From: Mycobacterium sp. MFM001
GTDB taxonomy: Bacteria; Actinomycetota; Actinomycetes; Mycobacteriales; Mycobacteriaceae
Reading direction: 5' to 3'
NCBI RefSeq assembly: GCF_003402475.1
Contig: NZ_BFAB01000002.1
Span: 62,001 to 126,000 of the forward strand
DNA length: 64,000 bases
In this document: positions 52,931 to 62,947 of the stretch, one piece after another
How positions within the stretch are numbered: position 1 is the first letter of the stretch
Layout of the letters: every line of letters starts with the position of its first letter
The notes under the pieces: model-generated
What the model saw: the letters and a program-made list of their open reading frames with translations, nothing else
Database searches by the model: none
What the model was told of the DNA's origin: nothing
Position numbers and translations under genes: made by a program

Positions 52931-53893
52931 CTATTGCGCCGACATGCCCCGCGAAGGTCTCTGGTGGCTTGCGATCGCCACGGTGTTCATCGGCGGGCGG
53001 TCGGTCAGCGACACCGCCGAGGTGCGTGGGCTGTAGCTGTCGCCGTCGACGAAGAACTGCGTGAGGCCGACGCCGGAGTCGGGGATGCCGCAGCGCGACA
53101 GCAGCGTGGCGACCACTTGGCGGCTCATCGGCCCCAGCTCGGCCAGCGGCCGGTTGCGGTGTGCCCGAACCCCGAGGTTGACCTGGGCGATGGCGTCCAG
53201 CCCCAGCCGGTCGTAGGTGTCGACCAGCAGGCCGATCTCCACGCCGTAGCCCGGCGCGAACGGCAGCGACATCAACAGTTCGCGGCTGGCGGCGTATTCG
53301 CCGCCGAGCGGCTGCAGCACACAGCTCAGCTCGGGCCGCAGCGCCGCGAGCAGCGGCCGGGCCACCAGTTCGGTGACGCGTCCCCCGCCGGTCGCACCCT
53401 CACCGTTTAGAGGCCGTCGGTAGAAGCTTTTGACCAGGTGAACGCCGTCGCCGGTGAGCAGCGGGCCGACCAGCCACGGCACGAACATTGGGTGCGGGTC
53501 GATCAGGTCGGAGTCGACGAACACCACGATGTCTCCGCTGGTGGCGGCTAGTGAGCGCCACAGCACCTCGCCCTTGCCCGGCCGCGGCGCGACGTCGGGC
53601 AGGGCCTGTTCGCGGGTGACGACGTGGGCGCCGGCGGCGATCGCACGGATCTCGGTGTCGTCGGTGGAGCCCGAGTCGAGCACGATCAGCTCGTCGACCA
53701 GTCCGCCGACCACCGGCGAGATGGAATCGATCACCGATTCGATGGTGTCTTCCTCGTTGAGGGCGGGCAGTACCACGGAGATGGTCCGCCCGGCCTTGGC
53801 CGCCACTAATTCGCCGACGGTCCAGCTCGGGCGGATCCAGCTGCGGTCCGACAGCCAGGTGTCACCCGGCAGGGCAGCGAGAAGCTCGGTCAC
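52931..53893 (-). CDS. gpgS: Glucosyl-3-phosphoglycerate synthase GpgS
   Basis: A 320-residue GT81 retaining glycosyltransferase. ISVVLPALNEEDTI binds the nucleotide sugar, VFVDSDLIDPHP holds the D-x-D metal motif, and APGYGVEIGLLVDTYDRLGLDAIAQVNLGVRAHRNRPL is the acceptor-side region. It starts methylglucose lipopolysaccharide synthesis from 3-phosphoglycerate and UDP-glucose. The GTG start overlaps the folP2 stop by four bases. Confidence 0.96.
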   Translation of the reverse strand: MTELLAALPGDTWLSDRSWIRPSWTVGELVAAKAGRTISVVLPALNEEDTIESVIDSISPVVGGLVDELIVLDSGSTDDTEIRAIAAGAHVVTREQALPDVAPRPGKGEVLWRSLAATSGDIVVFVDSDLIDPHPMFVPWLVGPLLTGDGVHLVKSFYRRPLNGEGATGGGRVTELVARPLLAALRPELSCVLQPLGGEYAASRELLMSLPFAPGYGVEIGLLVDTYDRLGLDAIAQVNLGVRAHRNRPLAELGPMSRQVVATLLSRCGIPDSGVGLTQFFVDGDSYSPRTSAVSLTDRPPMNTVAIASHQRPSRGMSAQ

Positions 53894-54765
53894 GCCAGTC
53901 CTCTCACTGTCCGGGCCGGCGGCCGTTGGCCGTGGATCGACGCCACCATTTCCAGCACCCGCCGGGTGGGCCCGACTTCGTGCACCCGGAACATCCGGGC
54001 ACCCGCCGCGGCGGCCAGCGCGGTGGCCGCCAGGGTTCCTTCCAGGCGTTCGGTCAGCTCCACGCCCAGAGTCTCCCCGACGAAATCCTTGTTGGAGAGC
54101 GCCATCAGCACCGGCCATCCGGTGTTAACAAGATCTTCCAGGTGGCGCAACAACGCCAGGCCGTGGAAGGTGTTCTTGCCGAAGTCGTGGGTGGGGTCGA
54201 TCAGCACCCGATCGCGAGCCACCCCGGCGGCGACGGCCTTCTCGGCGGCGGCGGTGACTTCGCGGATCACGTCGTCGACTACGCCGCGGGTGCTCGTTCC
54301 GTAGCTGACCCGGAAGGGCCGGGTTCGTGGCGGCGCGCCGCCGGTGTGCGAGCACACCAGTCCCGCCCCGAATTCCGCTGCGACGGCGGGCATTTCGGGG
54401 TCGACACCGCCCCAGGTGTCGTTGATCAGGTCGGCGCCGGCGCGGCAGGCCTGCCGGGCCACGTCCGAACGCCAGGTGTCGACACTGATCAGCTGCTCGG
54501 GGTAGGTGTCGCGCAGCCATTCGATGAACGGCACCACCCGCGCGGTTTCGGTCGCGGTGTTGACGCTTTGCCCGGGTCCGGCCTTGACGCCGCCCACGTC
54601 GACCACGTCGGCGCCGTCGGCGATGACCCGGTGCGCGGCGGACTTGGCCGCGTCGTCGGTGAAGGTGGCGCCCCGGTCGTAAAACGAGTCCGGGGTGCGG
54701 TTGACGATCGCCATGATCAGCGGACGATCACCGGCGACCGGGCGGCCGCAGAGCGTTGACTGCAC
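53890..54765 (-). CDS. folP2: Dihydropteroate synthase homologue FolP2
   Basis: A 291-residue pterin-binding TIM-barrel protein: IMAIVNRTPDSFYDRGAT, DVVDVGGVKAGPG, SVDTWRSDVARQACRAGADLINDTWGG, LIDPTHDFGKN. The standard FolP residues DxGGxSTRPG are replaced by DVGGVKAGPG, as in FolP2, which is known not to supply dihydropteroate synthase function. Its product is unknown; the fixed linkage with gpgS may hint at glycan or one-carbon chemistry. GTG 54765. Confidence 0.93.
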   Translation of the reverse strand: MQSTLCGRPVAGDRPLIMAIVNRTPDSFYDRGATFTDDAAKSAAHRVIADGADVVDVGGVKAGPGQSVNTATETARVVPFIEWLRDTYPEQLISVDTWRSDVARQACRAGADLINDTWGGVDPEMPAVAAEFGAGLVCSHTGGAPPRTRPFRVSYGTSTRGVVDDVIREVTAAAEKAVAAGVARDRVLIDPTHDFGKNTFHGLALLRHLEDLVNTGWPVLMALSNKDFVGETLGVELTERLEGTLAATALAAAAGARMFRVHEVGPTRRVLEMVASIHGQRPPARTVRGLA

Positions 54766-54783
54766 CCGTCTATCGTGCCTGGC

Positions 54784-56541
54784 CTACCCTTGGGGGCGCT
54801 TACCGGCTGCCACCTCGTCGGGGTAGTCGTCGTAGAACGGCACGTAGCCCTCGTCGCGCCCGGCCAGCACGTACAGCGGGTCCTCGATGCCTGGGCCGTA
54901 GGCCTGCTCGCGCAGGTCGACCTTGCGGCTCTTGAACGTCGTGGTGTGCTCCATGGTCTCCACCACCCGGACGAACAGCGGAACCGCGTACACCGGCAAC
55001 CGCTCGTAGAGCGTGCGGGCCAGCGCCTTGCCGTCGAACTCGGCGCCGTCGCGCAGCTTGACGGCGGCCATCCCGGCCCGGCCGCCGGTGCGCGGGATCT
55101 CCACACCGAAGACCGCAGACTCCTCGACGGATTTGTCGGCCCCCAGCGCCGCCTCGACTTCGGTGGTGGCGACGTTTTCACCCTTCCACCGGAACGTGTC
55201 GCCGAGTCGGTCGACGAACGCGGCGTGTCCCATGCCCTGGGGGCTCATCACGTCGCCGGTGTTGAACCAGCAGTCGCCTTCGCGAAAAGCGTTGCGCACC
55301 AGCTTCTTTTCGCTGGCGGCCGGGTCGGTGTAGCCGTCGAACGGCTGCAGTTTGTTGACCGGGCTGATCAGCAGGCCCGGCTGACCGGGCGGCACCCGGC
55401 GCACCCGGCCTTTCTGGTCGCGCAGCGGGGCGCCGGTGTCGGGGTCGTACTCGACGTAGGCCAGCGGCAGCGGCGAAATCCCGGTTGTCTTCGGCACATT
55501 GAAGATGTTGATGAACGCGGTGTTGCCCTCGCTGGCGGCGTAGAACTCGCACACCCGCTCGATGCCGAACCGGGTGGTGAACTCCTCCCAGATCTCCGGG
55601 CGCAGGCCGTTGCCGGCGATCACCCGCACCTTGTGGGCGCGGTCGGTCGGCTTGGGTGGCTGGTTGAGCAGATAGCGGCAGACCTCGCCGATGTAGATGA
55701 ATGCCGTTGCGTCGTAGGCGATCACGTCGTCCCAGAATTGCGACGCCGAGAACTTCTTGCCCAGCGCCAGCGTCGCGCCGGAGTTGATCACCGACGACAC
55801 CGCGACCGTCAGCGCGTTGTTGTGGTACAGCGGCAGGCAGCTGTACAGCGTGTCGCTGCTCTTCAGCCGCAACCCCAGCCCGCCGAACGCGGCGAGCGCG
55901 GCTAGCCAGCGCCGGTGGGTCATCACGCTGGCCTTGGGGTGTCCGGTGGTGCCCGAGGTGAAGATGTAGAACGCGGTGTCCTTGGCCAGCACCGCCGAGG
56001 CCGACGGCGGGTTGCTCGTCGGGGCGGTGGCGGCCAGCCGTTCCATTTCCTCGATGGTCAGCGGCTCGGCGCCGGGCGCGCCGGATTCGGCGACGACGTC
56101 GACGAGGTCGGATTCGGAGACCAGCACTTTGGCGTCGAGCAGCCCCAGGCTGTGGGCCAGCACCTCGCCGCGCTGGTGATAGTTGATCATCCCGGCGATC
56201 GCGCCGCACTTGACCACGGCCAGCATCATCAGCACCGCGTTGGGCGAGTTGCGCAGCATGATCCCGACGACGTCGCCGTGCCCGACACCGCGCGCGGCCA
56301 GCACCGCGGCGTACCGGTTGGCGGTCGCGTTGGCCTCGCGGTAGGTCAGCCGTTGGTCACCGAACCGCAGGAAGACGCGGTCGCCGTAGCGGGCGGCGCG
56401 GTCCTGGAACACCTTGCCGATCGACGTCTTGGAGGTGGGCCGGGCGAGCAGCCCGGTCACCACGCCGCGCGCCATCACCGGCAGGTCGGCTACCACACCC
56501 GGCACCCGGCTCGCTATGTCGAGCAGCCCGACTTCGGACAC
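54784..56541 (-). CDS. fadD6: Long-chain acyl-CoA ligase FadD6 (FATP-type)
   Basis: A 585-residue AMP-forming ligase of the very-long-chain/FATP branch. The AMP loop is YIFTSGTTGHPKASVMTHRRW, followed by YEASEG-like FYAASEGN, WFNTGDVM, DRLGDTFRWKGENVATTEVE and the catalytic Lys near TFKSRKVDLREQAYGP. It activates fatty acids and may couple uptake to activation. GTG 56541 gives MSEVGLLDIASRVP; the frame is open further upstream across a repeat element and was not extended. Confidence 0.95.
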   Translation of the reverse strand: MSEVGLLDIASRVPGVVADLPVMARGVVTGLLARPTSKTSIGKVFQDRAARYGDRVFLRFGDQRLTYREANATANRYAAVLAARGVGHGDVVGIMLRNSPNAVLMMLAVVKCGAIAGMINYHQRGEVLAHSLGLLDAKVLVSESDLVDVVAESGAPGAEPLTIEEMERLAATAPTSNPPSASAVLAKDTAFYIFTSGTTGHPKASVMTHRRWLAALAAFGGLGLRLKSSDTLYSCLPLYHNNALTVAVSSVINSGATLALGKKFSASQFWDDVIAYDATAFIYIGEVCRYLLNQPPKPTDRAHKVRVIAGNGLRPEIWEEFTTRFGIERVCEFYAASEGNTAFINIFNVPKTTGISPLPLAYVEYDPDTGAPLRDQKGRVRRVPPGQPGLLISPVNKLQPFDGYTDPAASEKKLVRNAFREGDCWFNTGDVMSPQGMGHAAFVDRLGDTFRWKGENVATTEVEAALGADKSVEESAVFGVEIPRTGGRAGMAAVKLRDGAEFDGKALARTLYERLPVYAVPLFVRVVETMEHTTTFKSRKVDLREQAYGPGIEDPLYVLAGRDEGYVPFYDDYPDEVAAGKRPQG

Positions 56542-56578
56542 TGTGCTTCCCTTCGCTGAACTTGGCGGACAGCCTAGC

Positions 56579-56619
56579 GGCGATCGCAAGCGCGGCGAAG
56601 CCGGGCGCCGCGGGTCGCC
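56579..56619 (+). repeat. 41-bp palindromic repeat, copy 2 (intergenic)
   Basis: Perfect 41-bp match, inverted, to 29395-29435. It lies between the LOG gene's stop and the fadD6 start. The hairpin potential (inner CGCGGCG/CGCCGCG, outer GGCGA/TCGCC) suggests a small dispersed palindromic element. Confidence 0.85.
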
Positions 56620-56625
56620 GCGCGA

Positions 56626-57192
56626 CTACTCAGCCCGCGCTGCTGGGCCTGGTGCGCAGGCGTCCAGGGCAGCCCCGACCTCGTCGACCACCACCAGCCG
56701 GTCCAGCGCGGCCTGCGACACGTACCCGCTGTCGACCAGTCCGTACAGCCAGGCCCGGAGCCCGTCGAAGTGGCCGCTGGGGTCGAGCATCACCACGGGT
56801 TTGTCGTGCATGCCGAGGTATGCGCCGGTCCACGCCTCGAACAGCTCCTCAAGGGTGCCGATGCCGCCGGGCAGCGCGAGAAATGCGTCGGCGCGGTCCT
56901 CCATGACCTGTTTGCGCTCGCGCATGGTGTCGGTGACGATCAGCTCGTCGGCGTCGGTGTCGGCGAGCTCGCGGTGGACCAGCATTTTCGGGATCACGCC
57001 GACGGTCCACCCGCCGCGGGCCCGCGCCGCGGTGGCCAGCGCGCCCATGGCCGAGACGTTGCCTCCGCCCCACACTAGAGTCCAGCCGCGGTCGGCGATC
57101 GCCTCGCCGACCTGGGCGGCCAGCGCCAGCAGCTCCGGGTGGGTCGGCCCGGATGCGCAGTACACACAGACCGCCCACTGTTTGCCACTCAC
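56626..57192 (-). CDS. LOG-family cytokinin riboside 5'-monophosphate phosphoribohydrolase
   Basis: A 188-residue Rossmann protein. The LOG motifs are complete: VYCASG near the N-terminus, VWGGGNVSAMGALATAARARGG, and PGGIGTLEELFEAWTGAYLGMHDKPVVMLD (PGGxGTxxE). Rv1205 of M. tuberculosis releases cytokinin bases from their monophosphates, and accumulation of these leads to toxic aldehydes when proteasomal turnover fails. GTG 57192. It lies upstream of fadD6 on the same strand. Confidence 0.93.
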   Translation of the reverse strand: MSGKQWAVCVYCASGPTHPELLALAAQVGEAIADRGWTLVWGGGNVSAMGALATAARARGGWTVGVIPKMLVHRELADTDADELIVTDTMRERKQVMEDRADAFLALPGGIGTLEELFEAWTGAYLGMHDKPVVMLDPSGHFDGLRAWLYGLVDSGYVSQAALDRLVVVDEVGAALDACAPGPAARAE

Positions 57193-57268
57193 ACACCGAA
57201 ACCCTAATCCAGGTGCGTATTTCGGCCTATCGCCGTGCCGTGCACGCAGCGGGCAATAAAATCCGGCG

Positions 57269-59350
57269 ATGCCGACTGGGTGGGTTGCCGCGCCGGCCGA
57301 AGCTGTGCTGGATCAGGTCGCGGCCGCCCTGGATCGGTCCGGTGCGGTGCTGGTAGGGCCCGACGGTGTCGGCAAGACGCTGACAGCTCGGGCCGCCGCG
57401 GAAAGGTTCACCGCGCGCCGGCCGTCGACGGTTCGGTGGGTGAGGGGCACCCCGTCGCTGCGGATGGTTCCGTTCGGCGCGTTCGGCCACCTTGTCGAGG
57501 TGGCCGAGATCGGCCGGCCCGCGGCGCTGCTGCGCGCCGCACACGACTCGCTGGTCGCAGGCGGCAATCTGCTGGTCGTGGTCGACGACGCGCATGACCT
57601 GGACAGCCTGTCGGCCGGCCTGGTGTATCAGCTGGCGTTGAAGCGCTCGGCGCGGCTGATCGTCACTGCCCGCTCCGAGACCGAACTGCCCGACGCGGTG
57701 GCCGCGCTGTGGACCGACGACCTGCTGACCCGCATCGACGTCGAGCCGACGGACCGGCAGCAGACAGCGGCGCTGACCGACGAGTATCTGCGCGGTCTGG
57801 AGGCCCCGGTTCGCGCGGCGCTGGACTACCTGGCCGTCGCGGAACCGCTTCACCGCAGCGACCTGGCGGCGCTGGCCGGTGACGATGCCGTCGGGCGGGG
57901 CGAAAAGGCAGGCGCGCTGACCTTCGACGACGACGTGGCGTACGCCGGCCATCCGCTCTACACCGAACGAGTGCGCGCCGCGCTGGGAGCGACCGACGCG
58001 CGGGCGCTGCGTACGGCGGTTGTCGGGCAGTTGTCGAGTCGTCCTTCCGACCACGTGACCGACCAGCTGCGGCTGGCGGCGTTGGCGATCGACAGCGATG
58101 CACCCTACGACTTTTCGAACGCGGCGCAGCAGGCGCTGCGGCTCGGCTCCCTGGCCCTGGCCGAACGGCTGGCCCGCGCGGCGCTGGACAAATCGGGCGC
58201 GCTGGCGCCGCGGCTGACGCTGGGCTACGCGCTGGGCTGGCAGGGCCGCGGCCGGGAGGCCGGCGAAGTGCTGGCCGCGGTGGATCCCGACACCTTGACC
58301 GACACCGAACTGATGGCGTGGGCGCTACCGCGGGCGGCGAACCAGTTCTGGATGCTCGACGAGCCGGAGCGCGCCACTGCGTTTCTGCAGACCACCCGCA
58401 ACCGGGTCTCGTCGCCGACGGCCCGGGCCACCCTCGACGCGCTGGCGGCGACGTTCGCGATGAACGCCGGCACCCCGCTGAGCGCGTTGCGGATCGCAGG
58501 CGAGGTGCTGGCGTCACCGCACGCCGACCAGGTCGGCGTGGGATGGGCGGCGTCGACGGCGGCGCTGTGCTCGGCCCGGATCGGGCGGTTCGACGACGTC
58601 GAGGCGCTGGCGGGCCGCGCGCTGGCCGGTGAGCATCCTGGCCTGCTGCGGTTCACCAGCGGTTTCGCTCGGGTCACGGCGCTGGTGATGGCGGGGCGGC
58701 CGGATGCGGCGCGCACGGTGGCGCAGCGGTACACCGATTTCGCGGAGCTGCAGCAGCCGGGCCGCGCGATCGGCGAGGTGCTGGTGGCCTACGCGGCGAT
58801 CGCCCAGGGCGACTTCGCCACCGCGGTGTCGCTGCTCGGGCCGGCCGCCGACACGCTGTCGCGGACCGGCTATTCGTGGGGCCCACTGTCTCTGATGCTG
58901 CTGGCGCAGGCGCTGGGCCAGCAGGGCGAACAAGCCGAAGCGGCAAAGGTTTTCAGCCGCGCCGAGTCGCGGCACGGCCTGAAGTCGGCGCTGTTCACTC
59001 CGGAACTGGCGCTGGCCAAGGCGTGGTCGAAAGCGGCGCGCGGCGACACCACCGCCGCGATCGAGGCCGCCCGCGAAGCCGCGCAGGCCGCCGAGCGCGG
59101 CGGGCAGTCGGCGATCACGCTGCGCGCGTTGGCCGATGCCGCCCGGCTGGGCGACACCCGGGCGGTGTACCGCGCCGAACGGTTAGCCGTCGAGGTGAAC
59201 TGTGTGCTCGGCCGACTCACGCTGGCGCACGCCCGCGCGCTGGCGGCCGGTGACTCCGCCGCACTGGCCGAGGTGGCTGCCGACCTGGCCGACGCCGGGC
59301 TGCATCCCGCGGCCGCGGACGCCGCTGCTCAAGCAGAGCTGGTCAAGTAG
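57269..59350 (+). CDS. STAND/MalT-like ATPase without a LuxR HTH (Rv1204c-like)
   Basis: A 693-residue protein. The P-loop is [14 protein letters not shown] (Walker A near residue 30), with Walker [13 protein letters not shown]. The rest is a long run of Ala/Leu-rich helical repeats of TPR/MalT type. Proteins with this layout usually end in a LuxR-type helix-turn-helix; here the chain stops at [13 protein letters not shown] without one. It may be a sensor ATPase that acts through a partner. The 3' end overlaps the convergent dapE by 22 bases. Confidence 0.85.
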   Translation: MPTGWVAAPAEAVLDQVAAALDRSGAVLVGPDGVGKTLTARAAAERFTARRPSTVRWVRGTPSLRMVPFGAFGHLVEVAEIGRPAALLRAAHDSLVAGGNLLVVVDDAHDLDSLSAGLVYQLALKRSARLIVTARSETELPDAVAALWTDDLLTRIDVEPTDRQQTAALTDEYLRGLEAPVRAALDYLAVAEPLHRSDLAALAGDDAVGRGEKAGALTFDDDVAYAGHPLYTERVRAALGATDARALRTAVVGQLSSRPSDHVTDQLRLAALAIDSDAPYDFSNAAQQALRLGSLALAERLARAALDKSGALAPRLTLGYALGWQGRGREAGEVLAAVDPDTLTDTELMAWALPRAANQFWMLDEPERATAFLQTTRNRVSSPTARATLDALAATFAMNAGTPLSALRIAGEVLASPHADQVGVGWAASTAALCSARIGRFDDVEALAGRALAGEHPGLLRFTSGFARVTALVMAGRPDAARTVAQRYTDFAELQQPGRAIGEVLVAYAAIAQGDFATAVSLLGPAADTLSRTGYSWGPLSLMLLAQALGQQGEQAEAAKVFSRAESRHGLKSALFTPELALAKAWSKAARGDTTAAIEAAREAAQAAERGGQSAITLRALADAARLGDTRAVYRAERLAVEVNCVLGRLTLAHARALAAGDSAALAEVAADLADAGLHPAAADAAAQAELVK

Positions 59351-60399
59351 CGGCGCAGCATCTCGACGGCGGCGGTGATCTGCTCGACCGGGACCCGCTC
59401 GTCGCGGCGGTGCGCCAGGTTGGGGTCGCCCGGCCCGTAGTTGACCGCCGGGATGCCGCGGGCGGCGAACCGCGCCACGTCGGTCCAGCCGTATTTCGCG
59501 CGCACCCGCCCGTCCGCCGCTTCGACCAGCGCCTTGGCGGCGGGTTTGGAAAGGCCGGGCAGCGCGCCGGCGGCCGAATCGGTCTGTTCGATGCGCACGT
59601 CGAGTCCGTCGAGCACGTCGTGCACGTGCTGCAGCGCATCGGAAGGCGACCGGTCCGGCGCGAAGCGGAAGTTGACCGTCACCGACGCCGCATCGGGAAT
59701 GACGTTGCCGGCCACACCGCCCTCGATGCGCACCGCCGAGAGGCCCTCGCGATAAGTGCAGCCGTCGATCTCGACATCGCGGGCCTGGTATGCCGCGAGC
59801 CGGTCCAGTACGGCGCCCAGCTTGTGAATTGCGTTGTCGCCCAACCATGGTCGCGCAGAATGCGCGCGGGTCCCGGTCGCGTGCACGACGACGCGCAGTG
59901 TGCCCTGGCAGCCTGCCTCGATGTAGCCGTCGGTGGGTTCGCCGAGGATGGCCACGTCGGCGGCCAGCCAGTCCGGCAGCTCGCGCTCGATGCGGCCCAA
60001 ACCGTTTGCAGCGGCTTCGATTTCCTCGCAGTCGTAGAACACCAGGGTCAGGTCGTGGGCGGGTTCTGCGACGGTGGCGGCTAGGTGCAGGAAAACCGCG
60101 TCACCGGATTTCATGTCGACGGTGCCGCAGCCGTGCAGGATGTCGCCGTCGCGGCGGCTGGGCACATTGTCGGCGATCGGCACGGTGTCGAGGTGCCCGG
60201 CCAGCAGCACTCGGGTGGGCTTGCCTCGTTGGGTGCGGGCCAGCACCGCGTCGCCGTTGCGAATGATCTCGAAACCTGACGTCTGGGCTTCTAACGCCGC
60301 CTCGACCTCGTCGGCAATGCGGGCCTCGTGCCGCGACTCGCTGGGGATGTCGACCAATGCCGCGGTCAGCTCGATCGGGTCGCCGCGTAGGTCCAGCAC
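59329..60399 (-). CDS. dapE: Succinyl-diaminopimelate desuccinylase DapE
   Basis: A 356-residue M20 metallopeptidase-fold enzyme. The metal-binding motifs are [20 protein letters not shown] and the Glu pair in [28 protein letters not shown] and the C-terminal His region ([12 protein letters not shown]) complete the set. It hydrolyses N-succinyl-LL-diaminopimelate for lysine and peptidoglycan synthesis. It is divergent from dapD by 33 bases, putting two steps of the pathway under one divergent promoter region. Confidence 0.96.
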   Translation of the reverse strand: MLDLRGDPIELTAALVDIPSESRHEARIADEVEAALEAQTSGFEIIRNGDAVLARTQRGKPTRVLLAGHLDTVPIADNVPSRRDGDILHGCGTVDMKSGDAVFLHLAATVAEPAHDLTLVFYDCEEIEAAANGLGRIERELPDWLAADVAILGEPTDGYIEAGCQGTLRVVVHATGTRAHSARPWLGDNAIHKLGAVLDRLAAYQARDVEIDGCTYREGLSAVRIEGGVAGNVIPDAASVTVNFRFAPDRSPSDALQHVHDVLDGLDVRIEQTDSAAGALPGLSKPAAKALVEAADGRVRAKYGWTDVARFAARGIPAVNYGPGDPNLAHRRDERVPVEQITAAVEMLRRYLTSSA

Positions 60400-60432
60400 G
60401 GTCTCAAGGGTAGCCGCCGGGCATCTAGTAGC

Positions 60433-61386
60433 GTGGCCACCGTGACTGGAGCTTCAGGTATTGGGTTGGCGACGCTGGCCGCCGACGGGTCGGTCCTCGA
60501 CACCTGGTTTCCCGCACCGGAACTGACCGACGGCGGCGAGAGCGGCACTGTGCGGCTCTCGGTCGCTGAAGTGCCCGACGAGCTGGCCGCCCTGGCGGGC
60601 CGCGACGACGATCGCGGCACCGAGACCGTCGCGGTGCGCACCGTGATCGGTTCGCTGGACGACAAGACCACCGACGCGTACGACGCGTATCTACGGCTGC
60701 ATCTGCTCTCGCACCGGCTGGTCGCGCCGCACGGCCTCAACGCCGACGGCTTCTTTTCTGTGCTGACCAATGTGGTGTGGACGAGCCAAGGGCCTTGTGC
60801 CGTCGAGGGTTTCGAGATGGTGCGGGCGCGGCTGCGTCGTCGCGGGCCGGTCGCCGTGTACGGCGTCGACAAGTTCCCGCGAATGGTCGACTACGTGCTG
60901 CCGACCGGGGTGCGCATCGCCGACGCCGACCGGGTGCGCCTCGGCGCACACCTGGCGGCGGGCACGACGGTAATGCACGAAGGCTTCGTCAACTACAACG
61001 CGGGCACGCTGGGCGCCTCGATGGTCGAGGGCCGCATCTCGGCGGGCGTGGTGGTCGACGACGGCTCCGACGTCGGCGGCGGCGCCTCGATCATGGGCAC
61101 GCTGTCCGGCGGCGGCAGTGAGGTCATCTCGATCGGCAAGCGCTGCCTGCTCGGAGCCAACTCGGGACTGGGTATCTCGCTGGGTGACGACTGTGTGGTC
61201 GAGGCCGGCCTGTACGTCACCGCCGGCACCAAGGTCGCGATGCCCGACGGGACGTCGGTCAAGGCGCGCGAGCTGTCCGGCGGCAGCAACATGTTGTTCC
61301 GCCGCAATTCGCTGACAGGCGCCGTCGAGGTGGTTTCCCGCGACGGCCAGGGCATCGCCCTCAACGCCGACCTGCACGCCAACTAA
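60433..61386 (+). CDS. dapD: Tetrahydrodipicolinate N-succinyltransferase DapD
   Basis: A 317-residue left-handed beta-helix acyltransferase of the actinobacterial DapD type. The hexapeptide repeats run from about residue 150 ([32 protein letters not shown]) to [21 protein letters not shown]. It uses succinyl-CoA in the step before DapC and DapE. GTG 60433 gives [20 protein letters not shown], matching the known N-terminus. Confidence 0.96.
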   Translation: MATVTGASGIGLATLAADGSVLDTWFPAPELTDGGESGTVRLSVAEVPDELAALAGRDDDRGTETVAVRTVIGSLDDKTTDAYDAYLRLHLLSHRLVAPHGLNADGFFSVLTNVVWTSQGPCAVEGFEMVRARLRRRGPVAVYGVDKFPRMVDYVLPTGVRIADADRVRLGAHLAAGTTVMHEGFVNYNAGTLGASMVEGRISAGVVVDDGSDVGGGASIMGTLSGGGSEVISIGKRCLLGANSGLGISLGDDCVVEAGLYVTAGTKVAMPDGTSVKARELSGGSNMLFRRNSLTGAVEVVSRDGQGIALNADLHAN

Positions 61387-61394
61387 CTTCTGCC

Positions 61395-61452
61395 GCGAGT
61401 GTGAACCTCACGACGCGACACGCCGCGACAGCGTCGCGGCTTTCACACTCGC
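61395..61452. terminator. Nested palindrome between dapD and fadD36
   Basis: Perfect 12-bp arms starting at 61394 (CGCGAGTGTGAA) and ending at 61453 (TTCACACTCGCG) enclose an inner CCGCGAC/GTCGCGG stem. It lies between convergent stops at 61386 and 61456. A bidirectional terminator is inferred. Confidence 0.65.
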
Positions 61453-61455
61453 GAA

Positions 61456-62847
61456 TCAGCCGAGCAGCTCTTTCTTGAGCACCTTGCCCATCGCGTTGCG
61501 CGGCAGGCTGTCGACGACCCGCACCTCACGCGGCCGCTTGTGCACCGAAAGTTGGCCCGCCACATAGTCGATCAGCGAATCCGAGTCGGCGTCACCGACG
61601 ACGAAGGCCACAATCCGCTGGCCCAGGTCCTCGTCGGGCAACCCGACCACCGCTGCCTCACGCACACCGGGATGTCCCAGCAGCGCCGTCTCGATTTCGC
61701 CCGCGCCGACGCGGTAACCCCCGGACTTGATCAGGTCGACCGACTCGCGGCCCACGATGCGGTGCATACCGCCGGAGTCGACGACCGCGACATCCCCGGT
61801 GCGATACCAGCCGTCGGCGTCGAATGCCTCGGCGGTGGCGTCTGGCCGGTTCAGGTAACCGTCGAACAGCGTCGGCCCCCGAACCTGAAGGCGCCCAATG
61901 GTTTCCCCGTCATGCGGCACAGGGCCGCCGGCCTCGTCGACCAGCCGGGTCTCGATGCCGGCCAGCGGCAGGCCCACCCAACCGGGGCGGCGTTCGCCGT
62001 CGGCCCGGGTGGACAGCGTGATCAGCGACTCGGTACTGCCGTACCGCTCGACGGGCGCGTGGCCGGTGAGCGCGACCAGCCGGTCGAACACCGGCACCGG
62101 TAGCGGCGCGCTGCCGGACACCAGCAGCCGCGCCGGTCGCAGCGCCTCGGCCGCGGCCGTGTCGGCGACCACCCGCGACCACACCGTCGGCACACCGAAA
62201 TACAGCGTCCCGCCCGCCTCGGCGTAGCCCTCAGGCGTCGGTTTACCGGTGTGCACGAAGCGGTTTCCCACCCGCAGCGAGCCGAGCAGTCCCAGCACCA
62301 GGCCGTGCACATGGAACAGCGGCAGGCCGTGCACCAAGACATCGTCGGCCGTCCACTGCCAGGCTTCGGCCAAGGCGTCGAGGTCGGCCGCGATCGCCTG
62401 CCGGCTCAGCTGCACCCCCTTGGGCGGGCCGGTAGTGCCCGACGTGTAGATGATCAGCGCGGTGGACTCCGGCGCCGGCTCCGGATAGCGGTGCCACGAA
62501 CGGGCATGCAGCCGCACCGGGACGTGCGGCAGACCCTCCGGCTCGTCGGGGGTCTCCCCCAGCCATGCCTGCGCACCGGAGTCGGTGAGGATGTGGCGTC
62601 GCTCGGCCTGCCCGACGTCGGCGGGCACCGGCACCACCGGCACGCCGGCCAGCAGGCAACCGGTGATCGCCAGCACGGTCGGCGCACTCGGCGTGGCCAG
62701 CACCGCGACCCGGCCCGCACCGCCGACCCGTTCGGCCACCGATGTCGCGGCGCCGACCAGGTCGCTGCGGCTCAACGTGACGCCGCCGATGCTCACCGCA
62801 TCGCCGAGATCGGTCGCAGCGGCGGGGTTCAGCGAGGCCAACAGCAC
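61456..62847 (-). CDS. fadD36: Acyl-CoA synthetase FadD36 (MatB/malonyl-CoA synthetase-like)
   Basis: A 463-residue AMP-forming ligase, shorter than fatty-acyl ligases. The AMP loop is LIIYTSGTTGPPKGVQLS, then RYGSTESLITLSTRADGERRPGWVGLPLAG, YRTGDVAVVD, GRESVDLIKSGGYRVGAGEIE and the catalytic Lys in PRNAMGKVLKKELLG. The wording of these motifs is close to Streptomyces MatB, which makes malonyl- and methylmalonyl-CoA, so a small dicarboxylic acid is a plausible substrate. It is divergent from the SufR-like gene. Confidence 0.94.
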   Translation of the reverse strand: MLLASLNPAAATDLGDAVSIGGVTLSRSDLVGAATSVAERVGGAGRVAVLATPSAPTVLAITGCLLAGVPVVPVPADVGQAERRHILTDSGAQAWLGETPDEPEGLPHVPVRLHARSWHRYPEPAPESTALIIYTSGTTGPPKGVQLSRQAIAADLDALAEAWQWTADDVLVHGLPLFHVHGLVLGLLGSLRVGNRFVHTGKPTPEGYAEAGGTLYFGVPTVWSRVVADTAAAEALRPARLLVSGSAPLPVPVFDRLVALTGHAPVERYGSTESLITLSTRADGERRPGWVGLPLAGIETRLVDEAGGPVPHDGETIGRLQVRGPTLFDGYLNRPDATAEAFDADGWYRTGDVAVVDSGGMHRIVGRESVDLIKSGGYRVGAGEIETALLGHPGVREAAVVGLPDEDLGQRIVAFVVGDADSDSLIDYVAGQLSVHKRPREVRVVDSLPRNAMGKVLKKELLG

Positions 62848-62896
62848 GTGAGCGAGGTTACCCGGCGAGAGAGCCGCTGCAGGACGACGGACAGGC

Positions 62897-62922
62897 TAAT
62901 ATTGAGGAATAATATCCTCTAA
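62897..62922. promoter_or_regulatory. AT-rich promoter/operator with GAGGA/TCCTC repeat
   Basis: GAGGAATAATATCCTC (62904-62919) has 5-bp arms around ATAATA. It overlaps TAATAT (62897-62902) and AATAATAT, the only strongly AT-rich stretch nearby, about 30 bases before the SufR-like gene. A promoter with an embedded regulator site is inferred. Confidence 0.5.
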
Positions 62923-62947
62923 AACAGGCCTGAGGGGGAGCACGCGA

